A stretch of DNA of 64,000 bases from assembly GCF_038502225.1 (NCBI RefSeq), contig NW_027195514.1, positions 109,558 to 173,557 on the forward strand. The letters are read 5' to 3'. How positions within the stretch are numbered: the first letter of the stretch is position 1; every line of letters begins with the position of its first letter. Of the stretch, positions 40,605 through 52,070 are shown piece by piece. The notes under the pieces were generated by a model. The model saw only the letters and a list, made by a program, of their open reading frames with translations. It did not search any database and had not been told where the DNA came from. The translations under genes were made by a program, and so were the position numbers. Source of the stretch: Cherax quadricarinatus (lineage: Eukaryota > Arthropoda > Malacostraca > Decapoda > Parastacidae).

Positions 40605-41765
40605 ATTATTATTATTATAATCAAAGAAAACGCTAAACCGACAAGGGTCATGCAGCTAGGTGGAGAGGGAATCAGAGGTGAGGGGAGAAAAGGGCTGGTA
40701 GGGACGCTAAGGACTGTGTCAAAGATCGTATAGTAAAGTAGTTGCTGACAAAAAGTCAAAAAGTGATTGTAAGTCAAAGGCAGCTCCATCTGCAAGAATG
40801 GAAGATAAGGCAAGAGTGGTAAGGCGGTGGCAACGAGCTGGCTGGTGAAAAACTGAAACAGGGACCCGACAAACCTCACAGAGAGGAATAGGGTGTCTTT
40901 CCATGAGATACCCTATTCCTATTACACTATGAAGATAGCAAACTACTCGGCATACAAGCAGAATGTCACAAATACCTCAGACAACATCGTCAGGGAATGC
41001 CGCCGTGAACCCAACACCGTCAGAAGATTTAGAACCATCTGTATAAACTGCAATGGCATGAGCATGTGACCGGAAGTGATCAAGAAAAAGAGTTAGAAGC
41101 AGTCATAGGTAAGAGAGCTCTGGCGCACAGCAGTAGGGGAGACTGGACACGAACAATCGGGACCTCCCAAGGTGGAAGGGAAAAGGTAGATGTTAAATGA
41201 ACATGCAAGTGAGGCAACCGGAGAGAAATGGAGTGAGTGAAGACAAAGAGAAAATGATGGGAGTAAGCAGGGGCGTCGAACAAATAATGGGCTTCTATAA
41301 TGTCTGAGACCAACCTGTACATAGACAGAACACGAAGGTCATGAGAGCAGACAAAGTAACGAAGGCAGTGAACATCACAACGATCAGCCCAGGGAAGGAA
41401 CATTCGCCTCAGAACAGAGGCTTTCACAAAGGATGAATGGAAGGCACCAAGGCATAAACGCAGACCCTGATGATGAAGGGGGATCTATCTTAGAAAGAGT
41501 TGTAGAAGCCGCAGAGTAGACTTGGTCGTCATAATTCAGCTTGGACAAGACTAGGGTGGAATGCAAACGGAGGAGAATCCGACGATCTGCTCCCCATGAA
41601 CGATACGCAAGAATTTTAAGGAGATTCAGCCAACCATGACAAGATGCTTTTATAGTGGAAATGTAAGATCTCTATGTCAACCGGGGATCAAGAAGCATGA
41701 CTAAAACATTGTGGAATACGTGAGCCGTGTAAATATAATTGGATATCTGAGACAAGAAGACGTCT
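40605..41765 (-). pseudogene. I-like LINE ORF2 C-terminus with RNase H scrap
   Basis: Minus-strand translation gives SKLNYDDQVYSAASTTL (RT C-terminal domain), GLRLCLGAFHSSFVKA-like sequence in a shifted frame, then AIAVYTDGSKSSDGVGFTAAF, the first strand of an RNase H domain with its catalytic Asp. A deletion then jumps to the end of the protein (PLCEVCRVPVSVFHQPARC). The 3' end is an ATT/TAA repeat at 40605-40622, as in I-type elements. Many stops. Confidence 0.65.
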
Positions 41766-41995
41766 AGTGAAGGTTATGAAATGGGTTTTCGTACTAGAAA
41801 ATTTGCATCCATGACAAGTGGTTCAATGGGAAACTCGCTCAATCACATCCTGAAGGGAGGCCGATTCCAGGCGACAACAATCAGCGCCTCTGTCAAGAGA
41901 GAAAGGACAGTGCTATGGACACAACCTTGTGGGACACCCTCGGCCTGTACAAAGTCTGAGGAAAGCGAGACGCCAACACCGACTCGAAAATTTGT
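41766..41995 (-). pseudogene. I-like LINE RT fragment (GVPQG box)
   Basis: Reads SSDFVQAEGVPQGCVHST, an RT motif-4 region, in a short frame, then LLTEALIVVAWNRPP. It probably belongs to the element at 40605-41765 with the sequence between deleted. Confidence 0.5.
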
Positions 41996-42030
41996 AGAAG
42001 TTTCGCCATCCAGTGACTTTATCAATACAG
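41991..42030 (-). ncRNA. Variant hammerhead-like motif (U3/A8), minus strand
   Basis: On the minus strand the core reads TTGATAA (42025-42019), stem II GTCA/TGGC, then GAAA. Stem I pairs TGTA with TACA. The core differs from CTGATGA at the two positions (3 and 8) that pair with each other. Confidence 0.45.
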
Positions 42031-42035
42031 ATTCT

Positions 42036-42464
42036 AGGACTGCTGGTTGCTCATGGTTCACCGTGTTTTGCGCTCGCATCTGCCTCACTGATCACCGTGT
42101 TTTATCCCAGAATCTGTATTGATAAAGCCACTGGATGGCGAAACGTCTACAATAAAGATATCCAGATGTTGCATATGTCTTAACTTTCATAATGTCGGTA
42201 TTTTATACCTTTCTTGCACAACTTGCCAGACTGCAACATCATGGAATCTTGCTTCAGAGGACATCTACAAGACCTTCTTCACGGCTACAGCAACTAGCCA
42301 ATCCATTTGGGTTGGACCTTCTTCCACTGGGGAATCCCGCCTACCAGTGACTATGCCTTCGTCTGCAACACGTCCCTATCCACTGACGCCTGTATAACTG
42401 CCAGTCTCCTTGGTGTTCTACGCTCAAGAAGACTCCCTTCGACCCTGCCGGGGTGGGGAATTTA
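42036..42464 (+). repeat. PLE pLTR (third type)
   Basis: 42108-42190 holds the hammerhead-like end and GATGTTGCATATGTCTT. The rest resembles the PLE sequence at 12844-12960 (CAGACTGCAACATCATGG, GACCTTCTTCCAC). With 41991-42030 it forms an inverted pair of pLTR ends. The sequence runs into the 3' end of LINE E at about 42465. Confidence 0.6.
42114..42155 (+). ncRNA. Variant hammerhead-like motif (U3/A8), plus strand
   Basis: Core TTGATAA (42119-42125), stem II GCCA/TGGC, GAAA (42140-42143), ACGT as stem III, and GTC as predicted cleavage triplet (cut after 42147). Stem I TGTA (42115-42118) pairs with TACA (42148-42151). C3 and G8 of the normal core are replaced by U3 and A8, which keeps the pair. 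Confidence 0.55.
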
Positions 42465-45013
42465 TTACCTGGAGTTTACCTGGAGAGTTCTGATCCTGGT
42501 GGATCAGAGCCTGATCAACCAGGCTGTTACTGCTGGCTGCACGCAAACCAACGTACGAGCCAGAGCCCGGCTGGTCAGGTACCGACTTTAGGTCCCTGCC
42601 CAGTGCCAGCTTGAAGACTGCCAGGGGTCTATTGCTAATCCCACTTATGTATGCTGGGAGGCAGTTGAACAGTCTCGAGCTCCTGACACTTATTGTATGA
42701 TCTCTTAACGTGCTAGTGACACCCCTGCTTTTCATTGGGGGGATGTTGCATCGTCTGCCAAGTCTTTTGCTTTCGTTGTGAGTGATTTTCGTGTGCAAGT
42801 TCGGTACTAGTCCCTCTAGGATTTTCCAGGTGTATATAATCATGTATTTCTCCAGCCTGCGTTCCAGGGAATACAGGTTCAGGAACTTCAAGCGCTCCCA
42901 GTAATTGAGGTGTTTTATCTCCGTTATGCGCGCCGTGAAGGTTCTCTGTATATTTTCTAGGTCAGCAATTTCACCTTCTTTGAAAGGTGCTGTTAGTGTG
43001 AAGCAATATTCCAGCCTAGATAGAACAAGTGACCTGAAGAGTGTCATCATGGGCTTGGCATCCCTAGTTTTGAAGGTTCTCATTATCCATCCTGTCATTT
43101 TTCTAGCAGCTGCGATTGATACAATGTTATGGTCCTTGAAGGTGAGATCCTCCGACATGATCACTCCCAGGTCTTTGACGTTGGTGTTTCGCTCTATTTT
43201 GTGGCCAGAATTTGTTTTGTACTCTGATGAAGATTTAATTTCCTCGTGTTTACCATATCTGAGTAATTGAAATTTCTCATCGTTGAACTTCGTACTGTTT
43301 TCTGCAGCCCACTGAAAGATTTGGTTGATGTCCGCCTGGAGCCTTGCAGTGTCTGCAATAGAAGACACTGTCATGCAGATTCGGGTGTCATCTGCATGTC
43401 ATCCTTGTCTATGTGACATAGACAAGGATATGAGGATGAGAAACAAGATGGGAACGAGTACTGTGCCTTGTGGAACTGAGCTTTTCACCGTAGCTGCCTC
43501 GGACTTTACTCTGTTGACTACTACACTTTGTGTTCTGTTTGTGAGGAAATTATAGATCCATCTACCAACTTTTCCTGTTATTCCTTTAGCACGTATTGTG
43601 TGCGCTATTATGTTATGGTCACACTTGTCGAAGGCTTTTGCAAAGTCTGTATATATTACATCTGCATTCTTTTTGTCTTCTAGTGCATCTAGGACCTTGT
43701 CGTAGTGATCCAATAGTTGAGACAGACAGGAGCGACCTGTTCTAAACCCATGTTGCCCTGGGTTGTATAATTGATGGGTTTCTAGATGGGTGGCGATCTT
43801 GCTTCTTAAGACCCTTTCAAAGAATTTTATGACATGGGATGTAAGTGCTATCGGTCTGTAGTTCTTTGCTATTGCTTTACTGCCCCCTTTGTGGAGTGGG
43901 GCTATGTCTGTTGTTTTTAGTAACTGTGGGACGACCCCCGTGTCCATGCTCCCTCTCCATAGGATGGAAAAGGCTCGTGATAGGGGCTTCTTGCAGTTGT
44001 TGATGAACACGGAGTTCCATGAGTCTGGCCCTGGGGCAGAGTGCATGGGCATGACATTTATCGCCTGTTCGACGTCATTTGGCGTCAGGATAACATCAGA
44101 TAGGCTTGTGTTAACCAAATTCTGTGGCTCTCATAAAAAAATTCATTTTGATCTTCGACTCTCAGTCTGGTTAGCGGCTTGCTAAAAACTGAGTCATATT
44201 GGGACTTGAGTAGCTCACTCATTTCCTTGCTGTCATCTGTATAGGACCCGTCTTGTTTAAGTAGGGGCCCAATACTGGACGTTGTTCTCCACTTTGATTA
44301 GGCATAGGAAAAGAAATACTTTGGGTTTCTTTCGATTTCATTTATGACTTTTAGTTCTTCCCGCGATTCCTGACTCCTATAAGATTCCTTTAGCTTAAGT
44401 TCGATGTTTGCTATTTCTCTGACCAGTGACTCCCTACGCATTTCAGATATATTGACCTCTTTTAGCCTCTCTGTTATTCTTTTCCGTCGCCTGTAAAGGG
44501 AGCGCCTGTCTCTTTCTATTTTACATCTGCTCCTCCTTTTTCTTAGAGGAATAAGCCTTGTGCATACATCGAGTGCCACCGAGTTAATCTGTTCTAGGCA
44601 TAAGTTGGGGTCTGTGTTGCTTAGTCTATCTTTCCAGCTTATATCGGTTAGGACTTGGTTTACTTGGTCCCACTTTATGTTTTTGTTATTGAAGTTGAAT
44701 TTGGTGAATGCTCCCTCGTGACTAGTCTCATTTTGTCGGTCTGGGGCTCCACGCATACATGTCTGAACCTCGATTATGTTGTGATCTGAGTATATTGTTT
44801 TTGATATGGTGACATTTCTTATCAGATCATCACTGTTAGTGAAGATGAGGTCTAGTGTATTCTCCAGTCTAGTAGGCTCTATTATTTGCTGGTTTAAATT
44901 GAATTTTGTGCAGAGATTTAAAATCTCGTGTGTGAGTGAGTTCTCGTCATAGCTGCCTTCTGGTGTTAACACTGCAACAACATTATTTGCTATATTCCTC
45001 CATTTTAGGTGCC
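42465..45013 (-). mobile_element. LINE family E copy 3
   Basis: Covers the endonuclease (from HLKWRNIANN), linker, RT and conserved 3' end with the tandem CCAGGTAAACT terminus. It sits beside or within the D-related ORF1 that starts at 45014 on the opposite strand. Confidence 0.85.
42570..45013 (-). pseudogene. LINE E ORF2 copy 3 (endonuclease + RT, catalytic box lost)
   Basis: Reading 5' to 3' on the minus strand: endonuclease C-terminal part (RLENTLDLIFTNSDD, YSDHNIIEVQ), basic linker, a break near 44295-44120, then RT SAPGPDSWNSVFINN, NYRPIALTSHVIKFFE, GFRTGRSCLSQLL, DFAKAFDKCDHN and SSVPQGTVLVPILF. At 43399-43430 a small inverted duplication replaces the sequence that encodes FADD. Downstream the frame is open from 43374 to 42424. 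The frame at 44298-45350 starts in antisense sequence of the neighbour and is chimeric. Confidence 0.75.
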
Positions 45014-46548
45014 TTTTCACAATGCTGTCGCATCGTATGAAAATCAAACCTGTGAATGGTGCAATAAATGACTCCTCGAATCTAGCTTTAGCTACCGCCG
45101 TTAGTTCCTGCATGCAGGTCAAATTTACCGCAATCCACTCTCTGAAGGACTCCAGTGTCGTCTGCACACACGACACGGAAGCATCAAAGCTAATGGACGA
45201 CTCTTCAATCAGGACAATACAAACACAACAGTTCACTGTATCCCCGTCTCCATTCTTGAAGTAGAAACGTTTGGTCTTTGTGAAAAGACTGGACATTATC
45301 GTCACCTCTCTCTCTCTAGTGAAGCACTGAAGATATCTATTGAGGAACAAAACACCTGGGCCTCGGAAGACAGCATCTCCTAGATGCCTAACGCCTCATC
45401 TATTCTAAAGATTACATTCTCAGGCATCTCCATGGCTGCCCAAGCTCTGACGGTCTGGCCATCTCAAATTACCACATTCACCCAATTCATATAGAACAAG
45501 AACGTTTCACATACATCTCCCACTGCTGGACCTGCTACTCCTATAATCACATCACCAAGGACTGCCCCATCAAGGATAAGAAGTTTTGTTCAAAATGGGG
45601 GAATGATGGACACGATTTCAGATCCTGCACCATTACTACAGCACCAACTTCAAGAGTAATCATCATACCCTTGCAGCTAAGTGCCCACTCAGGAAAGAAA
45701 TCATATTGAAGAAAACTAAAGTTCTGAAGAACACCTCCAATTCACCGACATACGCTGCAATAACTAAACCACAAACCGACACCATCAAGACTCTACACGC
45801 CAATGTACAGGCACCATCGCCCAGCAACTCCTCTCCAATCACCGACGGTGCTCCCTCCAAGGTGCTGTACTGCATGGTGTATGCACACCTTGTAAACGCA
45901 GCAAACCCCGGCACTTTCAACACCAATATTAACGAACTATTCCGTCCGAACAACATGCCTGCTTTCAATTTTCCGGTCTCCACACCTTCAGCAGACATCC
46001 TCAAGATCCTTCCCAACGCCCTGAACTTTACTGCACCTGCAGACCTGTCTCCTGCTCGAGCAACTGCTCCTATAACTTCTATAACCACTTCCAACGTGGA
46101 CAACGTTGATCATGCTGCCTCAACCACCGTCTCCGACCTCTCCCAGCCTGCTGTTACACCACCATTACACTTCTCCACTGCTCTTGTCGACCCTCAGTCA
46201 CCTGCTACCACCATTGTAGATTCGCCCAATGAATCCACTCCAGAGGAGGAAGATAGCGACGACTCCAGTACAACCCTCATGGGAAAACCTTACCTTCTAC
46301 ACTTTTTCAAATACTGACACCATGACCTGTACTGAACTCTACAAAAGCCTAGGTGCCGGAACAGTTAAGTTTTCCTGTGAATCACCGCTTCATTTCACAC
46401 TAACCCAAGTTCTTGAGTTCATCAAACCTCTACGTTTCACCCTCAGTAGCAAGGCTAAATTATACCACCTATCTAGGAGCAGCTTCAAAAAGTTCGAAAA
46501 TGGCTCCACTGCAAACCTGCCTCCTCAGTTACTCCTATAACTCCCATA
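45014..46548 (+). pseudogene. D-related LINE ORF1 (zinc knuckles)
   Basis: N-terminus MLSHRMKIKPVNGAINDSSN and KFTAIHSLKDSSVVCTHDTE, then after breaks a knuckle CWTCYSYNHITKDC and a damaged second one (CSKWGNDGHDFRSC, second Cys changed to Trp). The frame from 45706 to 46317 is a Ser/Thr/Pro-rich tail starting KKTKVLKNTSNSPTYAA. A further frame to 46540 ends ORF1. No ORF2 follows. Confidence 0.65.
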
Positions 46549-46805
46549 TGTGTGCTTCCTTCTGATGTGACTTAGCCTGCTGCCAGCTACTCAAGATTCA
46601 AGACTTCAACTACCAAAAGTTAGATGCAACAGTCCCTGCTGTTCCTGTTCTCAAGTCTGCCCCACGATCGCCTTAGCTGCTGGCTTAAGCCCTGGCTCTA
46701 TTTCTACGATTAAGAACACTCCTCTGCAGAGCTATTCTTCGTCTGTCCCGTCTTCCTAGCTCATCCCATTGGGATCTTACCTGAACTTGTTCGTTCGTTC
46801 GGTGT
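46549..46805 (+). other. 3' end of D-related LINE
   Basis: From about 46650 it closely matches the 3' end of LINE D at 12430-12630 (CCACGATCGCC, GCCCTGGCTCTATTTCTACGA, CTCATCCCAT, TCTTACCTGAAC) and ends with TTCG units. It follows ORF1 directly, so ORF2 has been lost. Confidence 0.65.
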
Positions 46806-47110
46806 GTGTGTCACAGTAGCTCCTCCTCTCGACATCACAGTCTCCCTACGATTCCCGTTGGGGAGAGGAACCTCTACTTGTTCGACAATGTTCGCACATT
46901 GTGTTAAAATTAAACCAGCCAGTGGTGTTATAAATGACTCCACTAAGCTATCACTTGCTGCCGCTATAAGAACCTGCCTACATCTTAAATTCACAGCGAT
47001 CCACTCACTCACGGACTCTTTTATTGCCGTCTGCACCGACGACAATGAAGTAGCTAAACTTATGGACGACACTACAATGAATACATTGCGAGACCGATAA
47101 TTCAACATAT
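46806..47110 (+). pseudogene. D-related LINE ORF1 N-terminus, second copy
   Basis: The frame 46804-47100 contains MFAHCVKIKPASGVINDSTK and KFTAIHSLTDSFIAVCTDDN, clearly the same domain as at 45022-45264. It begins right after the TTCG tail of the previous copy and ends near the L element. Confidence 0.65.
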
Positions 47111-47199
47111 CAGCACATTCGTCTCTCAACCTTTGAGTAGTGAGGACGTGCGCTGCTGCTGCCCCTGGCGTTGATTAGTGGCAGTTATATTTTCACAGC
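47111..47199 (+). other. 5' leader region of LINE L copy 2
   Basis: Short stretch before the ORF1 ATG; boundary not resolved. Confidence 0.35.
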
Positions 47200-48094
47200 A
47201 TGGCGCAGGCCAGCCGGAGATGCATAAACACAGTCTGTGTTGAGCTTATCCGTGGGGCTGTGACAGGAACTTCTAGGACCAGCTACTACTGCAATCATAC
47301 GAGATACATATGGTATTGCTAACGAGATGTGTGGAGTAGCGCTGAATGGCACGACGAGGATCTTTGTCAAGTTTAACTTGGCAAGTGTGTATGAGGCGGT
47401 GGTGGACAAGTACCAGGAGGTCACTTTGACAGTTAACTCCGCTGTGACCGTGCGACTTCACGACGTATCTCGTCATTACACATGGGTTAAGATTAGAAAT
47501 GTGCCTTTCGAGGCGGATGATTCTGACATCCGTCTTGCGATGGGTAAATATGGTGCAGTACATATGGCCACTGTTGGGAGGTGGGCTACTGGGCCATACG
47601 CAGGGATACCCGAAGGAACGTATTCTGTGAAGATGACGTTACCTTACCCTATTCCGTCGAACGTAGTGCTGCCAGAATTTCGGACCCAGGTGTTTGCGAC
47701 ATACGCTGGGCAACGCCGGACCTGTCGGTTGTGTGGGTCATATGATCACCTAGCGGCTCTGTGTGGAAGGAGGCGTGGCAACAAGGAACAACGGCAACGA
47801 CATAAAGCAGAAGAGAAGGGTGAGGAGCAAGATTTGCCTTATGTGACTGCCTACACAAGGTGGGTCCTGGAGTGAGGAGGTCGAGAGAGCGGAGAAGATG
47901 GAGTCAGCAAGTGTGACGAGGGGGGGGACACCCCTTCATTGAACGTAGCTCAGGTGTTGGAAGAGAACACCCCGAATGCGAGTGATAGCGATGTGGAAGA
48001 CTCATTAGCCATGGCTTTAAATGTGTTGTGATGAATGGTTTGAAAAACCGACAAGTTGAAGATTGAGACACTTATGCAGCATATGGGAATCTTT

Positions 48095-48139
48095 ATTCAG
48101 GAAACGTTTCGCCACACAGTGGCTTCATCAGTCCAATAC
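48095..48139 (-). ncRNA. Hammerhead-like motif, left arm of palindrome
   Basis: Mirror copy of the motif at 48306-48350, on the minus strand; core CTGATGA at 48131-48125. Confidence 0.6.
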
Positions 48140-48305
48140 AAAGAGGAAGGCGTAAAGAGAGGAGGAGTATGAGGTAATCAGTCCCTCAGCCTGGAGTCGA
48201 TGTGTTCAGTCCATCAATTCTACAAGATTGATGGACTGAACACATCGACTCCAGGCTGAGGGACTGATTACCTCATACTCCTCCTCTCCTTACGCCTTCC
48301 TCTTT

Positions 48306-48350
48306 GTATTGGACTGATGAAGCCACTGTGTGGCGAAACGTTTCCTGAAT
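48306..48350 (+). ncRNA. Hammerhead-like motif, right arm of palindrome
   Basis: CTGATGA at 48314-48320, stem II GCCAC/GTGGC with a 3-base loop, GAAA at 48335-48338, ACGT stem III, GTT triplet (cut after 48342). Stem I pairs ATT and GGA with TCC and AAT. The element ends at the last base of stem I. Confidence 0.65.
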
Positions 48351-48764
48351 TTTAAATGTGTTATTGGCTGACAAGAGTATTGGGAAGGTTGGGAGTCCAG
48401 ACCTAGTTCTTGGGCCTGCTGTGGATCAGGGCGTGGAACAGGATAAGCGGTCGGCGCAGTGTGATAAGAATGTCTTGATGCAAGCGGTGGAGGTGGAGGT
48501 TCACGGGGACACTAACAGACGACATGATGCAAGCAGAGGGAGCATCACGGAAGCGCACTGCTGCGCTATCTGGCTCCGAGGACGTGCTCACGCCTGCTCA
48601 GCGCACTGGCAAAAATTCCTGGGCGGAAGTTACTCAGAGAGGACACAGCGGCCCTAAGGGGCAGGAGTTGATTAAGAGTGTTTCTAAAGGGGGAGGAGAG
48701 GGATAGAGGTGTCACAAAACGATCTGGTGGCAAGACAGTACCAGGGTCAAGAAGAAAAACCACT

Positions 48765-51700
48765 CTGTAAGCTTCAAGTGCATAACATTGAACATTAATG
48801 GATTGAGATCAGAGAGAAAGTGTGTATGATTTAGTGAATATTTGGTGTGCAATAGTGTAGTTGTGGTGTTCGTGCAGGAACACAACTACAGACCAGGCTA
48901 TGAGTTGAAGGTGAATGAGTATAATGTGTATGTGGAGCATGCAATGAGGTTGAAAGGAGGAGTTGCCATCCTGTTAAGGGAAACTAGCCCGTTCGTAGTG
49001 AGGCATTTTGAGGGTTGGGAGGGGAGGGTGATTCGTGTGGATGGGTGGTGGGGTAGGGTACAGATGAGTTTGGGGTGTGTGTATGGTCCAGCAGAGGGAG
49101 ATGTGTGCATTAAGCATAAATTTGTAGGATGTCCTAGCATATTATTTGTGTGCTTTGCCGGGTGTAGCTGTAATTGGTGGTGATTGGAACTGTGTGATAA
49201 GGCGTAAAGACGTGGAACCTAGAGGGGCAGGGTATTGTTCGGGGATTTTGGGGGAATTATTAAATGGGGTGGGGTTAATGGACGTTGGGGGGGTGGGGTT
49301 GCAGAACATACTTTTGTTAGATATGGATATGCGGCTAGGCTCGATTGCTTGTACGTGACCCGAACAGTAATAGTGAGCAGAGTGCGTGTGGTGGACGCGT
49401 TTTTTTTGGATCACAGAGGAGTAATGGTGGACCTAGAATGGGAGGGATTGCCTAGAAGGGGTCAAGGTTATTGGAAGTTAAATGTGAAGCTTTTGCAGGG
49501 TGAGGAATGTCGTCAGTCTTTTGTGCAATTGTGGGAATGGTTGGTGGATGAGGAGTCGGGGGATGATGAACTGGTAAATTGGTGGAATTTGGTGACTAAA
49601 AATCGTATCAGAGAATATTATATTTGTCGTGGGAGGGAATATAATCGGTTAAAGTATGGGTTTCAAAGATATCTTGAAGGGCAGCTGCGTGACTCTTATG
49701 CACGATGAGGAGCAAGCTATCCAGTGCAGGACATTGAGGGTTTAAAGGAGAGTATTAGGGTATTGCAAAAAGAGTGTTTTGATGGTGCACGAATTATGGG
49801 AGGATTGGAAGAAGTGCTATGGGGTGATCGGCCGTCGGCTTGCGCGTTAAGGAGCCAGAGAAAGAGGAGAGTGACGACGGAGATGATGGGGGTTAAACGT
49901 ACATGTAGGGATGGAAGGGTATAGAGCGGGTCAAGCATTCGTAACAACAGAGGGTATGAGTGGATATGTAGACGCTGGGTTTAAGTCATATATGCAAAGC
50001 ATGGGCATCTGTGAAGTGGCATTGGGGGAAATGGGAGGGTATGTGCAGTGTGAGTTTGATGGTCAAGATCGGGTGGCATTAGGTGGGCCGATTATGGAGT
50101 GTGAGATTTGGCATGCATTGTCAGGAGTGAGCTTGGGAAAGGCACCGGGAATAGATGGGCTGCCAAATGATTTCTACGTAAAGAATTGGGGGGTTCTGAG
50201 GAATTTTTTAGTAAGGTTGTTTAACATACTTAAGGCGGCTGATGTAATGGGAGAGCAGCAACGGACGGCCGTTGTGGTGTTGGTACCGAAAGGGGAGCAG
50301 TCAACGGTAATGGATTTTCGGGCACTTTCGCTTATGTGTGGAGATTATAAGTTGTTCGCGAGAATATTATGGAACAGAATCAAGAGGGTGATAGGCAAGG
50401 TAATTGATAGGGGGCAATATGGGGTGCCAGGAAGATCAATGTATGAAGGGCATGGCATGATTCGAGAATTTATAGAGAAACGGGGGGAGTTGGGTGAAGG
50501 AGGTGTATTGGCGTTAGATTGGAAGGCTGCTTATGTTAGTGTGGAAAGGGAAGCATTGTGAAGGTTCATGCATTGGCAAGGTTTTGGGAAAGAAATAATA
50601 TCTTTGGCAAAATTATTGTATCAAGGGGCGTCGATGAGGGTGCAGGTTAACGGGAGGCTAGGAGTTAAAATACAGATGCGACGGGGACTGCGCCAAGGTT
50701 GCCCACTATTGCAAATATTGTTTGCGTGTATACAGGATCCATTTTATAGGGCTATTCGGAGGTGTGTTGTGGGATGTGAGGAGGGTGGGCTGGTATCGTA
50801 AGTTATGTGGATGACACGACTGTTTTGGTGAGAGGTAATAGGGAGTTGCTTAGGGTGGGTAAGGTGGTGGATGAGTTTGGGGAGGCTTCAGGGATGAAAA
50901 TTAATGTTGAGAAGACAGTTTCTAGACCTAAGGAATAGTACACATGGGGATGAGGTGGTACGGGGTGGGTGGAATGTGGTGGATCAACTATTGATATGTG
51001 AGATAATTAATGTGAGAGATACACAGGTGGCTCAAGAGGTGAATTCGGTGCGAATAGTGGATGAGTATTGAAATGTCTTGGTGGTTTGAGGACGGCGCAA
51101 CTAACGCTGCATCAAAGAGTAATAGTGACAAACGTGCTATTGTACAGCAAGTTATGGCATGTCGTCATGTACCCACTGATGCAACGTAAGGTGAAACGTT
51201 TACAACATGGGTTTTTTAGGTTTATATGGGGATAGGGCTGTGAATGGTTAAGTAGAGCGGTGTTAACACTTCCGGTCAGTTGAGGAGGGCTGGGGCTTAT
51301 ACCTCTGGAAAAAAAGGATGATGAGCGTGTACCTAAAACGAAGTTTTATAAGGGAGAGGGGTGGGAGGGGAGGTGGACTTGTGAGAGTATGTAAGGATAT
51401 GCAACGGTGGTGGGGGGGTAGGGATTTAATAGTTGATGAGGCCATGTTGAGGTTTTTAATGACAGTGAGGGACCCGTCATGTGTTAAATTGTGGGTCCTC
51501 GAAGGAGTGGAAGGTAGGTCAGTGGTGGCTGCTGTTGAAGGGGCATACCCTATGTATGCATGGAGCGAAATATGGACGCGTCTAAAACAATTACATGTAA
51601 AACCGGGTGTTTGGGAGGTAATGTTTAGATTTTTACATGGGATTTTGCCGTTTGAGGTTGTCCTATTCAATAGGAGGATAAGGGAGGGAGGGGAATGTAG

Positions 51701-52070
51701 AGCGTGTGGAAGCATGGAGACAATTTTTCATGCGGTATATTTTTGTGACTGTATAGAAGTTGTGCGGGTCTGGTTAGGAAAGGTGTTTAGGTTAGTGGGT
51801 GGGGGAGGATTGCGGGCTTAAAGTTTGGATGCAAGTGGGGTGAGTAAGATGGCGGAGAATGCAGTGGCGTATTTGGTCACGGATTTTATTTATACATCAT
51901 GGGCCATGAGGGAGGTGGGCGTGGATGAAAGGATAAAGGTGTTAGCTGCGACATTTTACAAAACTAAGTGTCGTAATAGGGAAATTTACGGAGGAAGTTG
52001 GGAGAATGCTTTTACTGAGGGCTATCGGAGTTTTAGGTTGAGGGATTTATGGGATTTACGTGTAATGTAA
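48765..52070 (+). pseudogene. LINE L ORF2 copy 2 (endonuclease + RT)
   Basis: Begins CITLNINGLRSERKC, followed by VFVQEHNYRPGYE, GGDWNCVIRRKDVEPRGAG and FLDHRGVMVDLEW, where the S of the SDH motif reads L. RT: KAPGIDGLPNDFYVKNW, LMCGDYKLFARILWNRI, QYGVPGRSMYEGHG, ALDWKAAYVSVEREAL (the catalytic FDSVE region reads YVSVE, so the first Asp is Val), GLRQGCPLLQILFACIQDPF and YVDDTTVL (about 50805). The C-terminus has CRACGSMETIFHAVYFC. Several frameshifts and stops (49706, 50559, 50801, 50937). Dead. Confidence 0.75.

Larger units (their letters stand above)
48028..48350. mobile_element. PLE palindrome inserted in LINE L ORF1
   Basis: Left arm 48095-48218 and right arm 48227-48350 (124 bp each) are inverted copies with a single difference near the CTC(T/C)TTACGCC site, separated by 8 bases (TCTACAAG). 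A 67 bp leader (48028-48094) precedes the left arm. Target duplication TTTAAATGTGTT is at 48016-48027 and 48351-48362. Each arm ends outward with a hammerhead-like motif. Confidence 0.85.
47200..48710 (+). pseudogene. LINE L ORF1 copy 2
   Basis: Starts MAQASRRCINTVCVELIRGAV at 47200. A shift near 47270 is followed by GVALNGTTRIFVKFNLA, the RRM-like YTWVKIRNVPFEADDSDI and knuckle CRLCGSYDHLAALC. A stop at 47873 and further shifts break the linker. A PLE palindrome interrupts it at 48028-48350. The C-terminal motif is still visible (SRKRTAALSGSEDVLTPAQR). Not functional. Confidence 0.75.

Noticed and set aside
44298..45350. 350-codon minus-strand frame taken as one protein
   Set aside because: The first 110 or so codons are antisense of the D-related ORF1; only the part after about 45013 (going left) is LINE E.
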